DNA from: JAGRKR01 sp041397725
GTDB lineage: Bacteria; Pseudomonadota; Alphaproteobacteria; Rhizobiales; Hyphomicrobiaceae
DNA length: 64,000 bases
Assembly: GCA_041397725.1 (NCBI GenBank)
Contig: JAWKVZ010000003.1
Span: 310,001 to 374,000 of the forward strand
Direction: 5' to 3'
Shown: positions 33,891 to 42,245 of the stretch, piece by piece
Numbering within the stretch: position 1 is the first letter of the stretch
Layout: each line of letters begins with the position of its first letter
Notes under the pieces: generated by a model
Databases searched by the model: none
What the model saw: only the letters and a program-made list of their open reading frames with translations
What the model was told of the DNA's origin: nothing
Translations under genes and position numbers: made by a program

Positions 33891-34709
33891 ATGAGCGAGC
33901 CATTGCCGGTCGACGATCCGGAGGAGGAGCGGCGCAAGCGTGGCGGCTTCATTCGCACGGCGCGGCGCGCCAACACGCTCCGGCGCTGGTGGAATTGGCT
34001 CATGAGCCAGAGCGCCGGCAACGTCGTCACCACGGTTGGTGCCGCCACGGTCGTCGCCGGGACAGCCTCGTTCGTCGCGCACGATCATGTGCAGACGCAG
34101 CGCAACGCCGTCTGGCTCGCCAATTATCAGGCCACGGCCGTGCGCACGGTCGCCCGCGAGAAGCTCGGCGAGAAGGCCGTCGTCTATACGGTGACCGGCC
34201 GCGACAAGGCGGGTCGCTCGGCCACATTCGATCTCATCGTGCTGCGCAAGGACTATACCTGGGTCAAGGGCAGCACGAACCAGGTGATGCTGGCCGGGAA
34301 GGCGCTCTCGGGCGACGAGTTCAAGCAGGCGGTGCTCGAGAAGGAGCTCGGCGCGCGCATCGGCGAGCAGAAGGGGCTCATCGCCGTCGGCCTCGCCTCG
34401 GCGGAGGGTGAGCGGCAGGCCGAGGAGCGGCGCGCCGCCGATCGCGCCCGAAGGATCGCCGCATGGCTCGGCGAGGCCGTCAGCGGCGGCAAAGCGATCT
34501 GGACGCTCAATCTCGGCCAGTATCGCGAGGCCTGCCTCACCTGCGAGACGGAGGGGACGAGCTGGCAGCGACCCATCATCGTCATCGGCGTCAAGGCCTC
34601 CGACGAGGGTGTGAACCTCGGCGAGGCGCTGGACGACGCGCTCAAGCGTGCCAAGAACCTGCCGAAGCGGGCGAGCTACTCCCGATTCGACATGGCCAAG
34701 GTGCGCTGA
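33891..34709 (+). CDS. Hypothetical membrane-anchored protein, 272 aa
   Basis: The family is not recognised. It has an acidic then basic N-terminus (EEERRKRGGFIRTARRAN), one membrane helix at about residues 44-63 (NVVTTVGAATVVAGTASFVA), and a soluble domain. The domain has a beta segment (VYTVTGRDKAGRSATFDLIV), charged helices, a CxxC (CLTC) and IVIGVKASDEG near the end. The topology suggests the soluble part is periplasmic. GAGGAGG precedes the ATG. It sits alone between the isonitrile-hydratase-like gene and ychF. Confidence 0.65.
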   Translation: MSEPLPVDDPEEERRKRGGFIRTARRANTLRRWWNWLMSQSAGNVVTTVGAATVVAGTASFVAHDHVQTQRNAVWLANYQATAVRTVAREKLGEKAVVYTVTGRDKAGRSATFDLIVLRKDYTWVKGSTNQVMLAGKALSGDEFKQAVLEKELGARIGEQKGLIAVGLASAEGERQAEERRAADRARRIAAWLGEAVSGGKAIWTLNLGQYREACLTCETEGTSWQRPIIVIGVKASDEGVNLGEALDDALKRAKNLPKRASYSRFDMAKVR

Positions 34710-34853
34710 GGCGTAACGGGAGGGCGTTCCCGCCCCCTGGGACGCCTTGACGGTTCCATCTGGCGCCGCGATGGGCTAGAGCATCGCCGTCGCCGGGCAT
34801 GACTTGCCCGCTCTTCGGGCGCGGCCGGGCCGCCAGCAGGACTAAAGATCACC

Positions 34854-35951
34854 ATGGGTTTCAAGTGCGGGATCGTCGGGCTGCCGAACGTCGGCAAGTC
34901 CACCCTCTTCAATGCGCTGACGCAGACGGCGGCCGCGGAGGCTGCCAACTACCCCTTCTGTACCATCGAGCCGAATGTCGGCGAGGTGGCGGTGCCCGAT
35001 CCGCGTCTCGACCGCATCGCCGACATCGCCAAGTCCAAGGCGACCATCCCGACACGGCTGACCTTCGTCGACATCGCCGGGCTCGTGCGCGGCGCCTCCA
35101 AGGGCGAGGGCCTCGGCAACCAGTTTCTCGCGCACATCCGCGAGGTCGATGCCGTCGCCTATGTGCTGCGCTGCTTCGAGGACGACGACATCACGCACGT
35201 CGAGGGGCGCATCGATCCCGTCTCGGATGCCGATACGGTGGAGACCGAGCTGATGCTCGCCGATCTCGACAGCCTCGAGAAGCGCCGGGCGCCGCTCGAC
35301 AAGAAGGCCAAGGGCGGTGACAAGGAGGCCAAGGCGACCGTGGCGCTCATCGACAAGGCGCTGGAGCTCCTGCGCGAGGGCAAGCCGGCGCGCCTCGCGA
35401 AGCTGACAGCCGAGGAGGAGCCCGGCTACCGGGCGCTGCAACTCCTGACCGCCAAGCCCGTGCTCTACGTCTGCAACGTCGACGAGGCCTCGGCCGGGGC
35501 AGGCAATCGTTTCTCCGCGCTGGTGGAGGAGCGGGCCAAGGCGGAGGGCGCCGGCGTCGTGGTCATCTCCGCACGCATCGAATCGGAGCTGGCCGGGCTT
35601 GACCAGGAGGAGCGCGCCGCCTATCTCGCCGAACTCGGGCTAGAGGAGCCGGGCCTCAACCGCCTCATCCGCGCCGGCTACGGCTTGCTGGGCCTGATCA
35701 CCTATTTCACGGCCGGCCCGAAGGAGGCGCGAGCCTGGACGATCCCCGCCGGCACCAAGGCGCCACGGGCCGCGGCCGCGATCCATACCGACTTCGAGAA
35801 GGGCTTCATCCGCGCCGAGACCATCGCCTTCGACGACTTCGTGTCGCTCGGCGGCGAGGCGGGCGCCAAGGAGGCCGGCAAGATGCGCCTGGAAGGCAAG
35901 GACTACGTCGTCAAGGACGGCGACGTGCTGCACTTCCGCTTCGCCACCTGA
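34854..35951 (+). CDS. ychF: Ribosome-associated GTPase/ATPase YchF (OLA1 family)
   Basis: A 365-residue Obg-family P-loop protein that prefers ATP and binds ribosomes. The G1 motif is GLPNVGKSTLFNALT. NYPFCTIEPNVGEVAVPD (switch I) and FVDIAGLVRGASKGEGLGNQF (G3) follow; the G4-equivalent is YVCNVDEASA. The C-terminal TGS-like domain has LITYFTAGPKEARAWTI and ends DVLHFRF. The length is typical. It is cytoplasmic and linked to translation and stress control in other bacteria. Confidence 0.96.
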   Translation: MGFKCGIVGLPNVGKSTLFNALTQTAAAEAANYPFCTIEPNVGEVAVPDPRLDRIADIAKSKATIPTRLTFVDIAGLVRGASKGEGLGNQFLAHIREVDAVAYVLRCFEDDDITHVEGRIDPVSDADTVETELMLADLDSLEKRRAPLDKKAKGGDKEAKATVALIDKALELLREGKPARLAKLTAEEEPGYRALQLLTAKPVLYVCNVDEASAGAGNRFSALVEERAKAEGAGVVVISARIESELAGLDQEERAAYLAELGLEEPGLNRLIRAGYGLLGLITYFTAGPKEARAWTIPAGTKAPRAAAAIHTDFEKGFIRAETIAFDDFVSLGGEAGAKEAGKMRLEGKDYVVKDGDVLHFRFAT

Positions 35952-36001
35952 GGGCGCGCAGGCGCGACCGCCGACGGGCAGGCGCTACCAAGTCGCGTGG
36001 C

Positions 36002-36305
36002 TCAGCGCTCGCGAAGCAGCGTCGTCGTGATGTTGCGACGGCCATGCAGGACGCGCAGCACCATTACCGTGTCGTCCACGAAGTCGTAGATGATCACGTA
36101 GGGCGAGATAATGCCGATGCGTGCGTGCGCACCGAGCTTGGGCCGGGGTGGCCCCGCTGCCTGGAAACTCGCTCAGTCGATCAAGGAAAGTCTCGAACTC
36201 GGCCGCGTAGCGAAGGGCCGCGTCGATCGCGCCCTTGTCAGCGAGGTCAGTGATTATCGTCGCGAGGTCGGCATCGGCCGTGGCCGTGACAACGACCTTG
36301 GCCAT
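36002..36305 (-). pseudogene. parE: ParE/RelE-type toxin gene, frameshifted
   Basis: The first 50 or so residues (VVVTATADADLATIITDLA, then FETFLDRLSEFPGSG) are a normal ParE toxin start. After a GGGG run (36152-36155 on the plus strand as CCCC) the frame is lost. Skipping one base restores the conserved ParE end, including RPKLGAHARIGIISPYVIIY and VLRVLHGRRNI, with a stop at 36002. As written, the ORF runs on with unrelated residues to 35985. The start overlaps the antitoxin stop (TGATG). Either the toxin is inactivated or the extra G is a sequencing error. Confidence 0.8.
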
Positions 36306-36565
36306 CAGCGCTTGAGGCCTCCGAGACGTGCGGCCATGCGGGCCTTGTGCTCATCGCGTGTCAGCACATCACCGTGCGCCACATCGGCCCTGGCCGCCGC
36401 GACATAGGGTGCGGCCCACTCGAGATCATCGGCCTCGATTTCGGCATGACCGGCCATGACAGCGCCAATAGCCGCCTCTGCGGCCGCCTCCACAGAGGAA
36501 AACCGGCCCGCAGCGACTTGCGCCTCGAGCCATTTCTGCTGCTCGGGAGACAGGATCACAGTCAT
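36305..36565 (-). CDS. parD: ParD-type antitoxin
   Basis: An 86-residue ribbon-helix-helix antitoxin: VILSPEQQKWLEAQVAAGRF followed by SSVEAAAEAAIGAV is the ParD/CopG DNA-binding and dimer region, and the acidic, Arg-mixed C-terminus would wrap the toxin. It starts at the ATG at 36565 and ends overlapping the toxin ATG by one base, the standard type II operon order. ParD normally represses its own promoter. With the toxin frame broken, it may be an orphan antitoxin. Confidence 0.85.
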   Translation of the reverse strand: MTVILSPEQQKWLEAQVAAGRFSSVEAAAEAAIGAVMAGHAEIEADDLEWAAPYVAAARADVAHGDVLTRDEHKARMAARLGGLKR

Positions 36566-36621
36566 GGGTGCAAGACTAGCAAGACCAAGCCCGCGTGCCA
36601 AGTTTGCCGCGCGACAGGCGA

Positions 36622-36644
36622 CCCGCCCGGCTGAGCCGGGCGGG
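36622..36644 (-). terminator. GC-rich hairpin downstream of the SDR gene
   Basis: A perfect 10-bp stem (CCCGCCCGGC with GCCGGGCGGG) and a three-base loop, 18 bp after the SDR stop on the minus strand. No T-tract follows, so termination may be Rho-assisted. Confidence 0.5.
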
Positions 36645-36661
36645 CGGGGGGGTGGGGGCGG

Positions 36662-37408
36662 CTAGGTCTGGCCGCCGCCGTTGCAGGCGATCATCTGGCC
36701 GTTGATGAAGCCGCCGCGCTCGGAAACGAGATGGCCGGTCAGGCCGGCGATATGGTCGGGGTCGCCAATGTGGCCGAGCGGAATCATCTTCACCATCGAC
36801 TCGATGTGATGCGTCATGCGCTCGTCGCGGTGCGCGCTGCGGATCGGGCCCGGCGAGATGGCGTTCGAGGTGATGCCGTGCGGCCCGAACTCCTTGGCGA
36901 GCGCCTTGGTGAGGCCCCACAGCCCGTGCTTGGCGGCGGAGACCGGCGCGCGGCCGCGGTAGCCGTGGATGGCGTTCATGCCCGTCAGGTTGACGACGCG
37001 GCCCCACTTCGTCTCGACCATGCCCGGCAGAAAGGCGCGGGCCGTGTAAAAGGCCGAGTTGAGATCGACATCCAGCACGCGGTGCCAGTCCTCGTCCGAC
37101 ATCTCGAGAAACGGCTTCTCGGGCCGGATGGCGGCGTTGTTGACCAGCACCTGCACGCTGCCGAAGCGCGCCAGCACCTCCTTCGCCATGCGCGCCACCT
37201 CGGCCGATTTGCCGACGTCGCCCATGACGACCATCGTCTCGACGCCCTTGGCCTTGGCGGCCGCCGCGACCTCCTCACAGGCGGCGCGGTCGGAGTGGCC
37301 GTTGATGGCGACGTTCATGCCCTGATCTGCGAGCTCCAGCACAATTGCGCGGCCGATGTTGCGGCCGGCGCCGGAGACGAACGCGGACTTGCGGGGTGTG
37401 CTCGACAT
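36662..37408 (-). CDS. SDR-family protein with substituted catalytic residues
   Basis: A 248-residue Rossmann-fold protein. The cofactor motif GAGRNIG is intact, as are NNAAIRP, the Asn of DVDLNSAF and the family end GGFINGQMIACNGG. The catalytic Tyr of YxxxK is Val156 (APVSAAK, with Lys160 retained), and the Ser expected 13 residues earlier is Gly143 (NLTGMN). The tetrad is therefore reduced to Asn and Lys. The rest looks conserved, not decayed. It may bind NAD(P) without classical reductase chemistry, or use another residue. The ATG follows AGGGAGG. It stands alone upstream of the antitoxin pair. Confidence 0.85.
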   Translation of the reverse strand: MSSTPRKSAFVSGAGRNIGRAIVLELADQGMNVAINGHSDRAACEEVAAAAKAKGVETMVVMGDVGKSAEVARMAKEVLARFGSVQVLVNNAAIRPEKPFLEMSDEDWHRVLDVDLNSAFYTARAFLPGMVETKWGRVVNLTGMNAIHGYRGRAPVSAAKHGLWGLTKALAKEFGPHGITSNAISPGPIRSAHRDERMTHHIESMVKMIPLGHIGDPDHIAGLTGHLVSERGGFINGQMIACNGGGQT

Positions 37409-37503
37409 GGTTCTTCAGTCCTCCCTGGATGACTTGTGCGGATGAATGGCGCGCATGATCGGCCGCCGGAGACGATCTGTCGAGGTGCTCCGTGTGGGAG
37501 CGT

Positions 37504-38661
37504 TCAGAACGGCAGCCAGGTCGAGCGGCGGGTGAAGCGGATATAGCCGATGTTGGCACCGAGCCGGAGCCCGAGACCGGTGCGGATCGGCGCCATGACC
37601 AGCCGGCCGTCGGTCACGAACGTGATGCCGACGCCGCCGACCAGATAGGCCGAGCCGTCGATGCCGGAGAAGCCGGCGAAGATCTGCTCGGGCTGTTTCA
37701 GATTGTAGACGAGGAACATCGTGCGGGAGCCCTCGAGGCCGACGTCGTAGCCGATGGACGGACCATGCCAGAAGACCTGCATGGTGCGCCCGTCGCGGCC
37801 GTAGAACGTGCCCTTGCCGTAGCGAACGCCGGCGAGGAAGGCGCCGCCGCCCTCGCGGCCCAGCACGTAGCCCGTCGGCCGGCCCATGCGCCGGAAGGCG
37901 TATTCGATGACGCTGCCGAGGTTGGTCGAGAGCGTGCCGAAGAACCCCTTCGAGGCGGCGCGGATCTCGTCGATGGTGAAGCTTTCCTGCGGCGGCGGCG
38001 GCGGCAGGGCCGGCAGAGCGGCCGGAGCCTGGGACGGAGCCTGGGCCGGAGCCTGGGACGGCGGCGGGGGCGGCGTCTCGTCGGGCCGCGTGATCGTGTT
38101 CCAGGGTTTGCCCGGTTGCGGCTTCGGCGCCGGCGGCGGCGCCTTGGCGACGGGCGCCGGTGGGGCCGGCATGACGGGAGGCGCCGCGGGTTTCGCAGCC
38201 GGGCCGGCCGGCGGGGACGACAGGGCGGTGTCGATCTTGGTCAGCGAGTAGGCCGTTTTGGTGCGCATGGTGGCGATGAGCTTGGTGACCATGCCCTTGA
38301 GCGACTCGAGCTTGGCGCAGTCCACGGGCGTGCGCTCACCCTCGGCGGCGGCGGTATCGATGCCGGCCAGCAGGGCCGCGGCCTCGCGGTCGAGCTCGCG
38401 GATGCGGCCGTCGCGCAGAAAGGCGCGCGAGCGCTCGTCGAAGTCCGCATCACTCCAGCCCAGATGCACCTTGAGGCGCTTGAGGCCCTCCTGAACCTTC
38501 GGCAGGCTGTCGGCGTTGAGGCGGCGCAAGGCGGCTCCGGCGCTGTCGACCGCCTTGGCGAAGTCCTCCTTCTTGCAGTCGGCAGACGCGGCGGGCCATG
38601 CGCCGGCCAGCGCCAGCAGGCCCAGCAGAAGCGTGGTCGTCAGCAGTCTCGACAGTGTCAT
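37504..38661 (-). CDS. DUF1134 (EipA-like) envelope protein with extra N-terminal two-cysteine domain
   Basis: A 385-residue exported protein. The signal peptide is about residues 1-27 (LLTTTLLLGLLALAGAWPAASA). Residues about 28-148 form a helical domain with Cys29 and Cys115 that also occurs alone in the gene at 51646. A Pro/Ala-rich linker runs from about 149 to 230. The DUF1134 domain follows (GYVLGREGGGAFLAGVRYG, then FWHGPSIGYDVGLEGSRTMF) and ends YIRFTRRSTWLPF. DUF1134/EipA is a periplasmic protein needed for envelope integrity in Brucella. The additional domain is not part of the EipA I know. The gene is the second of a pair with the SnoaL-like gene. Confidence 0.85.
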   Translation of the reverse strand: MTLSRLLTTTLLLGLLALAGAWPAASADCKKEDFAKAVDSAGAALRRLNADSLPKVQEGLKRLKVHLGWSDADFDERSRAFLRDGRIRELDREAAALLAGIDTAAAEGERTPVDCAKLESLKGMVTKLIATMRTKTAYSLTKIDTALSSPPAGPAAKPAAPPVMPAPPAPVAKAPPPAPKPQPGKPWNTITRPDETPPPPPSQAPAQAPSQAPAALPALPPPPPQESFTIDEIRAASKGFFGTLSTNLGSVIEYAFRRMGRPTGYVLGREGGGAFLAGVRYGKGTFYGRDGRTMQVFWHGPSIGYDVGLEGSRTMFLVYNLKQPEQIFAGFSGIDGSAYLVGGVGITFVTDGRLVMAPIRTGLGLRLGANIGYIRFTRRSTWLPF

Positions 38662-38735
38662 GGCCACAGCGTGTTGCCCTTCGGCGGCACTGCGAGCCTG
38701 CGCGCTTGATGCGGGCCGCACTGCCGGGTTCCCAG

Positions 38736-39218
38736 TCAATTGCGCTCGCCGGGCGGCGCGAGATGGGCCGCCCAGGCCGGCTGCTCCTTCAGTCGCGCGG
38801 CATATTTCTGCGCGATTCTGGCAATTCTGGCGCCGTCGAAGGCTTGTTGCGCCAGCGCCATGCCGCGGTCGAACACCTCGCTGTACTGCGCGATCAGGCC
38901 CCCGGAGAGGCGCAGGCGGGAGATGCCGTCGAAGCATACGCGGGCTCCCTTGGCGTCCGGGTGGCGCGAGGTGTAGCTGAAGCGGTAGTGCGCATAGCCC
39001 ATGGCCTCGTTCGCCACGGGATCGAGGAATTCCCAGCGGAAGCCCTCGCCCCCTTCGTAGAAGTGGGCCAGCATGGCCTTGATGGCGGGCCGGCCGCGGC
39101 ACGGCCCGAAGAAGTAGTCGTCATAGACGCCGTCCTCGGTGAAGAGCGCGGCGAGAGCGTCACCGTCACCCTGCTCGACGGCCGTCGCGAATCGTTCGAG
39201 AAGCTGGGAGAATGTCAT
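38736..39218 (-). CDS. NTF2/SnoaL-like protein
   Basis: A 160-residue cone-fold protein. It has an N-terminal helix (FSQLLERFATAVEQGDGDAL), LFTEDGVYDDYFFGPCRGRPAI (the conserved D-x-Y and G-R-x-A-I turn), then strands YAHYRFSYTSRHPD and GLIAQYSEVFDRGMAL. The fold is that of SnoaL/limonene-epoxide-hydrolase-type domains, which bind small hydrophobic molecules. No catalytic assignment is possible. It starts at the ATG at 39218; longer upstream frames are non-homologous. It lies 74 bp before the DUF1134 gene on the same strand. Confidence 0.8.
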   Translation of the reverse strand: MTFSQLLERFATAVEQGDGDALAALFTEDGVYDDYFFGPCRGRPAIKAMLAHFYEGGEGFRWEFLDPVANEAMGYAHYRFSYTSRHPDAKGARVCFDGISRLRLSGGLIAQYSEVFDRGMALAQQAFDGARIARIAQKYAARLKEQPAWAAHLAPPGERN

Positions 39219-39315
39219 GGCACTTCGCCTCCGGCTGTCCGGTAATGATAGTCCGCGGGGCGTGATTATGGAAACCTGCTCGCTGTGAGGGCTCACGAGC
39301 CCGGGAGGAGGACAC

Positions 39316-39696
39316 GTGCGCGCGCTGTGCGAAAGTCTGCGACGCTTCGCCCTCAAGGCCAGTCTGATCGCCCTGCCGCTTTGCGCGGCCGGAGGGGCGG
39401 CGCCGGCACTGGCGCAGTCCACCGGGCACGACGCGCTGCATCTGCAGGCCCGCGTCGGCAACCGGGTCTGCTTCACCGAGCACGAGCACTACGGGGAAGG
39501 TGGCCCGTTCCCGAGCCGGCGGGTGGCGGAAGGGGCGGCCATCAGGGCCTGGACGATCGGGACCGTGGACGAGTACGGCCGCACCTGGGGCCGCTATGAG
39601 ATCGCGATCGCCAAGAAGATGGTCTGCTCGCAGACCGAGGGGCGCTACTTCTGCAAGGTAACGGCGCGGCCCTGCCGGCTGGCGGGCAAGCGTTGA
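39316..39696 (+). CDS. Hypothetical secreted protein with four cysteines
   Basis: A 126-residue protein starting at a GTG with a strong GGGAGGAGG site. The signal peptide is LKASLIALPLCAAGGAAPALA. The mature part has Cys residues in RVCFTEHEHYG, MVCSQTEGRYFCKV and ARPCRL, suggesting two disulfides. No family is recognised. It is transcribed away from the SnoaL-like gene, so the 97 bp between them hold both promoters. Confidence 0.7.
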   Translation: MRALCESLRRFALKASLIALPLCAAGGAAPALAQSTGHDALHLQARVGNRVCFTEHEHYGEGGPFPSRRVAEGAAIRAWTIGTVDEYGRTWGRYEIAIAKKMVCSQTEGRYFCKVTARPCRLAGKR

Positions 39697-39789
39697 GCCG
39701 GTGCCGATCCTGATGGACGCGCGGTCGCGCACCATCGACATCGGAACCGACGCACCATGTTTCCGGCACTAGCACCGCTCGGCGGCGGC

Positions 39790-40077
39790 TCAGGCGCCGG
39801 TCGTTTCGCCGTCGGTGTCCTTCGACGACCTCAGCACGCGGCGAAGCAGGTCGGGCAGATCGTCCCGCAGGCCCCACATCTGCGTGTTGATGGTGTCCAG
39901 CCGACTGACGATCCGCGTCATCATCCGCTCGGACTCGCTGAATCGATGATCGATTTCCTGGCGGAAATGCACGATCTCGGGGTGCACACGTGCGAACTGG
40001 CCATTGAGACTGTTGACGGCGCCCTCAAGCTCGCCGACGCGCCTCTTCAAATCGTTGATTTCAGTCTCGATATCCAC
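39790..40077 (-). CDS. Small coiled-coil protein
   Basis: A 95-residue protein starting at a GTG with GGGAG 8-9 nt upstream. Residues 1-70 have continuous heptad periodicity (EINDLKRRVGELEGAVNSL), like SlyX-type or tail-fibre-like coiled coils, followed by DDLPDLLRRVL and a polar end. No signal or membrane segment. It may be a structural or adaptor protein. No close family is recognised. Confidence 0.65.
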   Translation of the reverse strand: MDIETEINDLKRRVGELEGAVNSLNGQFARVHPEIVHFRQEIDHRFSESERMMTRIVSRLDTINTQMWGLRDDLPDLLRRVLRSSKDTDGETTGA

Positions 40078-40305
40078 CGATCGCTCCCTGATGGGTTCTC
40101 GGGAACATTAGCGGAACAGAATTGAGCCTGCAACCTAAGTAAGTCAGGTGCTCCACTCTGTCGCTACAAATGCGAGTTTAGTGCTCAGGCTCGCTCCCTG
40201 CGCCCCGTCGCGCGCGGCTTGGCCCGCATGTGTTGCGCGGTATGGGCGCGCACGCTATGAGAGCGGCGCACCATTCATGCTCGCAGCCACGAAAGGCAAG
40301 CCCCG

Positions 40306-40593
40306 ATGCAGGTCGACGAGGCAACGGTCCGCCGTATCGCGCGGCTCGCCCGGATCAAGGTCACCGATGCCGAGGCGAAGGCGCTCGAAAGCGAGATTGC
40401 CAACATCCTGACCTGGGTCGAGCAGCTCGACGAGGTGGACACGGCCGAGGTGGCGCCGATGACGCGCGTGGTCGCCATGCAGCTCAAGAAGCGCCAGGAT
40501 GTCGTCAGCGACGGCGAGAAGGCCGACGAGATCGTCGAGAACGCGCCGACGAGCGCGGATCACTTCTTTGTCGTGCCGAAGGTCGTGGAATAG
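40306..40593 (+). CDS. gatC: Asp-tRNA(Asn)/Glu-tRNA(Gln) amidotransferase subunit GatC
   Basis: A 95-residue chaperone-like subunit that clasps GatA and GatB. The sequence VRRIARLARIKVTDAEAKAL, then ILTWVEQLDEVDTAEVAPM, and a late DHFFVVPKVVE are typical. The length is normal. It is followed by gatA after 56 bp on the same strand, and a modest AAAGG ribosome site precedes the ATG. The GatCAB complex makes Gln-tRNA(Gln) and Asn-tRNA(Asn) in bacteria lacking the direct synthetases. Confidence 0.94.
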   Translation: MQVDEATVRRIARLARIKVTDAEAKALESEIANILTWVEQLDEVDTAEVAPMTRVVAMQLKKRQDVVSDGEKADEIVENAPTSADHFFVVPKVVE

Positions 40594-40649
40594 CGATCCG
40601 AACGCCCGTCCCGCCGAGCCGAGCCCAAGACGAGAAAGTTTCTGCGATC

Positions 40650-42128
40650 ATGTCCGATCTGACCAAGCTGACGTTGGCCGAGGCCCGGGATGGCCTCGCG
40701 CGCAAGGAGTTCTCCGCGCGTGAGCTCACCGATGCCTTCCTGGCGGCGATCGAGGTCGCCAATCCCGCGCTCAATGCCTACGTGTTGACGACCGCCGAGC
40801 AGGCCCGGGCCATGGCGGGGGAGAGCGACAAGCGGCTTGCCGCCGGCGTGGCGCGCCCGCTCGAGGGCATCCCGCTCGGCATCAAGGACCTGTTCTGCAC
40901 CAAGGGCGTGCGCACCACGGCGTGTTCGGCAATTCTCGACGACTTCAAGCCGACCTACGAGTCGACCGTCACCCAGAACCTGTGGGACGCCGGCGCGGTC
41001 ATGCTCGGCAAGCTCAACAACGACGAGTTCGCCATGGGCTCGTCGAACGAGACGAGCGCCTTCGGCCCGGTGGTCAATCCGTGGCGCCGGACCGGCTCCG
41101 ATGCGCGGCTTGTGCCGGGCGGCTCGTCGGGCGGCTCCTCGGCGGCGGTGGCTGCACGGTTGTGCCTCGGTGCGACGGCGACGGACACGGGCGGCTCGAT
41201 CCGCCAGCCCGCCGCGCTCACCGGCACGGTCGGCATCAAGCCGACCTATGGGCGGTGCTCGCGCTGGGGCGTCGTGGCGTTCGCGTCCTCGCTCGATCAG
41301 GCCGGCCCGATCGCCGGTACGGTTCGTGACGCCGCGATCCTGCTGCGGCAGATGGCGAGCCACGATCCGAAGGATTCGACCTCGGTCGACGCGCCCGTGC
41401 CCGACTACGAGGCCGCACTCGGGCGGTCGCTGAAGGGGCTGCGCGTCGGCATTCCCAGGGAATACCGGGTCGAGGGGATGCCGGGCGAGATCGAGGCGAT
41501 CTGGCAGAAGGGCGTGGCCTGGCTGGAAGCGGCCGGTGCCGTGGTCAGCGAGGTGAGCCTGCCGCACACCAAGTATGCGCTGCCGGCCTATTACATCGTG
41601 GCCCCGGCCGAGGCCTCCTCCAATCTCGCCCGCTACGACGGCGTGCGTTACGGCCTGCGCGTGCCCGGCCGCGACATCATCGACATGTACGAGGAGACGC
41701 GTTCCCGGGGCTTCGGCCGCGAGGTGAAGCGCCGCGTGCTCATCGGCACCTATGTGCTGTCGGCGGGCTACTACGACGCCTACTACCTCAAGGCCCAGAA
41801 GGTGCGCACGCTCATCAAGCGCGATTTCGATCGCGCCTTCGAGGCGGTTGACGTGCTGCTGACACCGACCACGCCGGGACCGGCCTTCGGCATCGGCGAG
41901 CTGGTGGGCGATCCCGTGCAGATGTACCTCAACGACATCTTCACGGTGACAGTGAACATGGCCGGGCTGCCCGGCATCTCGGTGCCCGCCGGTCTGTCCT
42001 CCGAAGGAACCCCGCTCGGGCTTCAGCTCATCGGCAAGCCGTTCGACGAGGCCACGCTCTTTCAGGTAGCCCAGGCGATCGAGGATGAGGCCGGTCGCTT
42101 CCAGGTGAGTGAGCGCTGGTGGGCCTAG
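40650..42128 (+). CDS. gatA: Asp-tRNA(Asn)/Glu-tRNA(Gln) amidotransferase subunit GatA
   Basis: A 492-residue amidase-signature subunit that releases ammonia from glutamine. The Ser-cisSer-Lys triad lies in PLGIKDLFCTKG (Lys), PGGSSGGSSAA (cis-Ser) and TDTGGSIRQPAAL (Ser). Downstream KPTYGRCSRWG and LPHTKYALPAYYI are conserved. The start is the ATG at 40650. gatB does not follow; a ydcF-type gene does, so the third subunit is encoded elsewhere. Confidence 0.96.
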   Translation: MSDLTKLTLAEARDGLARKEFSARELTDAFLAAIEVANPALNAYVLTTAEQARAMAGESDKRLAAGVARPLEGIPLGIKDLFCTKGVRTTACSAILDDFKPTYESTVTQNLWDAGAVMLGKLNNDEFAMGSSNETSAFGPVVNPWRRTGSDARLVPGGSSGGSSAAVAARLCLGATATDTGGSIRQPAALTGTVGIKPTYGRCSRWGVVAFASSLDQAGPIAGTVRDAAILLRQMASHDPKDSTSVDAPVPDYEAALGRSLKGLRVGIPREYRVEGMPGEIEAIWQKGVAWLEAAGAVVSEVSLPHTKYALPAYYIVAPAEASSNLARYDGVRYGLRVPGRDIIDMYEETRSRGFGREVKRRVLIGTYVLSAGYYDAYYLKAQKVRTLIKRDFDRAFEAVDVLLTPTTPGPAFGIGELVGDPVQMYLNDIFTVTVNMAGLPGISVPAGLSSEGTPLGLQLIGKPFDEATLFQVAQAIEDEAGRFQVSERWWA

Positions 42129-42245
42129 CGTGCAAGCGCCGCCGCGACAGGGGCGGGCGCCTGCCCTTCGATAGCACGCGCACGCGCCATGACGCGGTAG
42201 AGGCCTCGGCATGCTGCGGCTGACGAGGGCAGGGGAGGGCCAGTC

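Noticed and set aside
31946..34048. 700-residue minus-strand ORF
   Set aside because: Covers moaD, moaE and the isonitrile-hydratase-like gene on the other strand; no homology signal.
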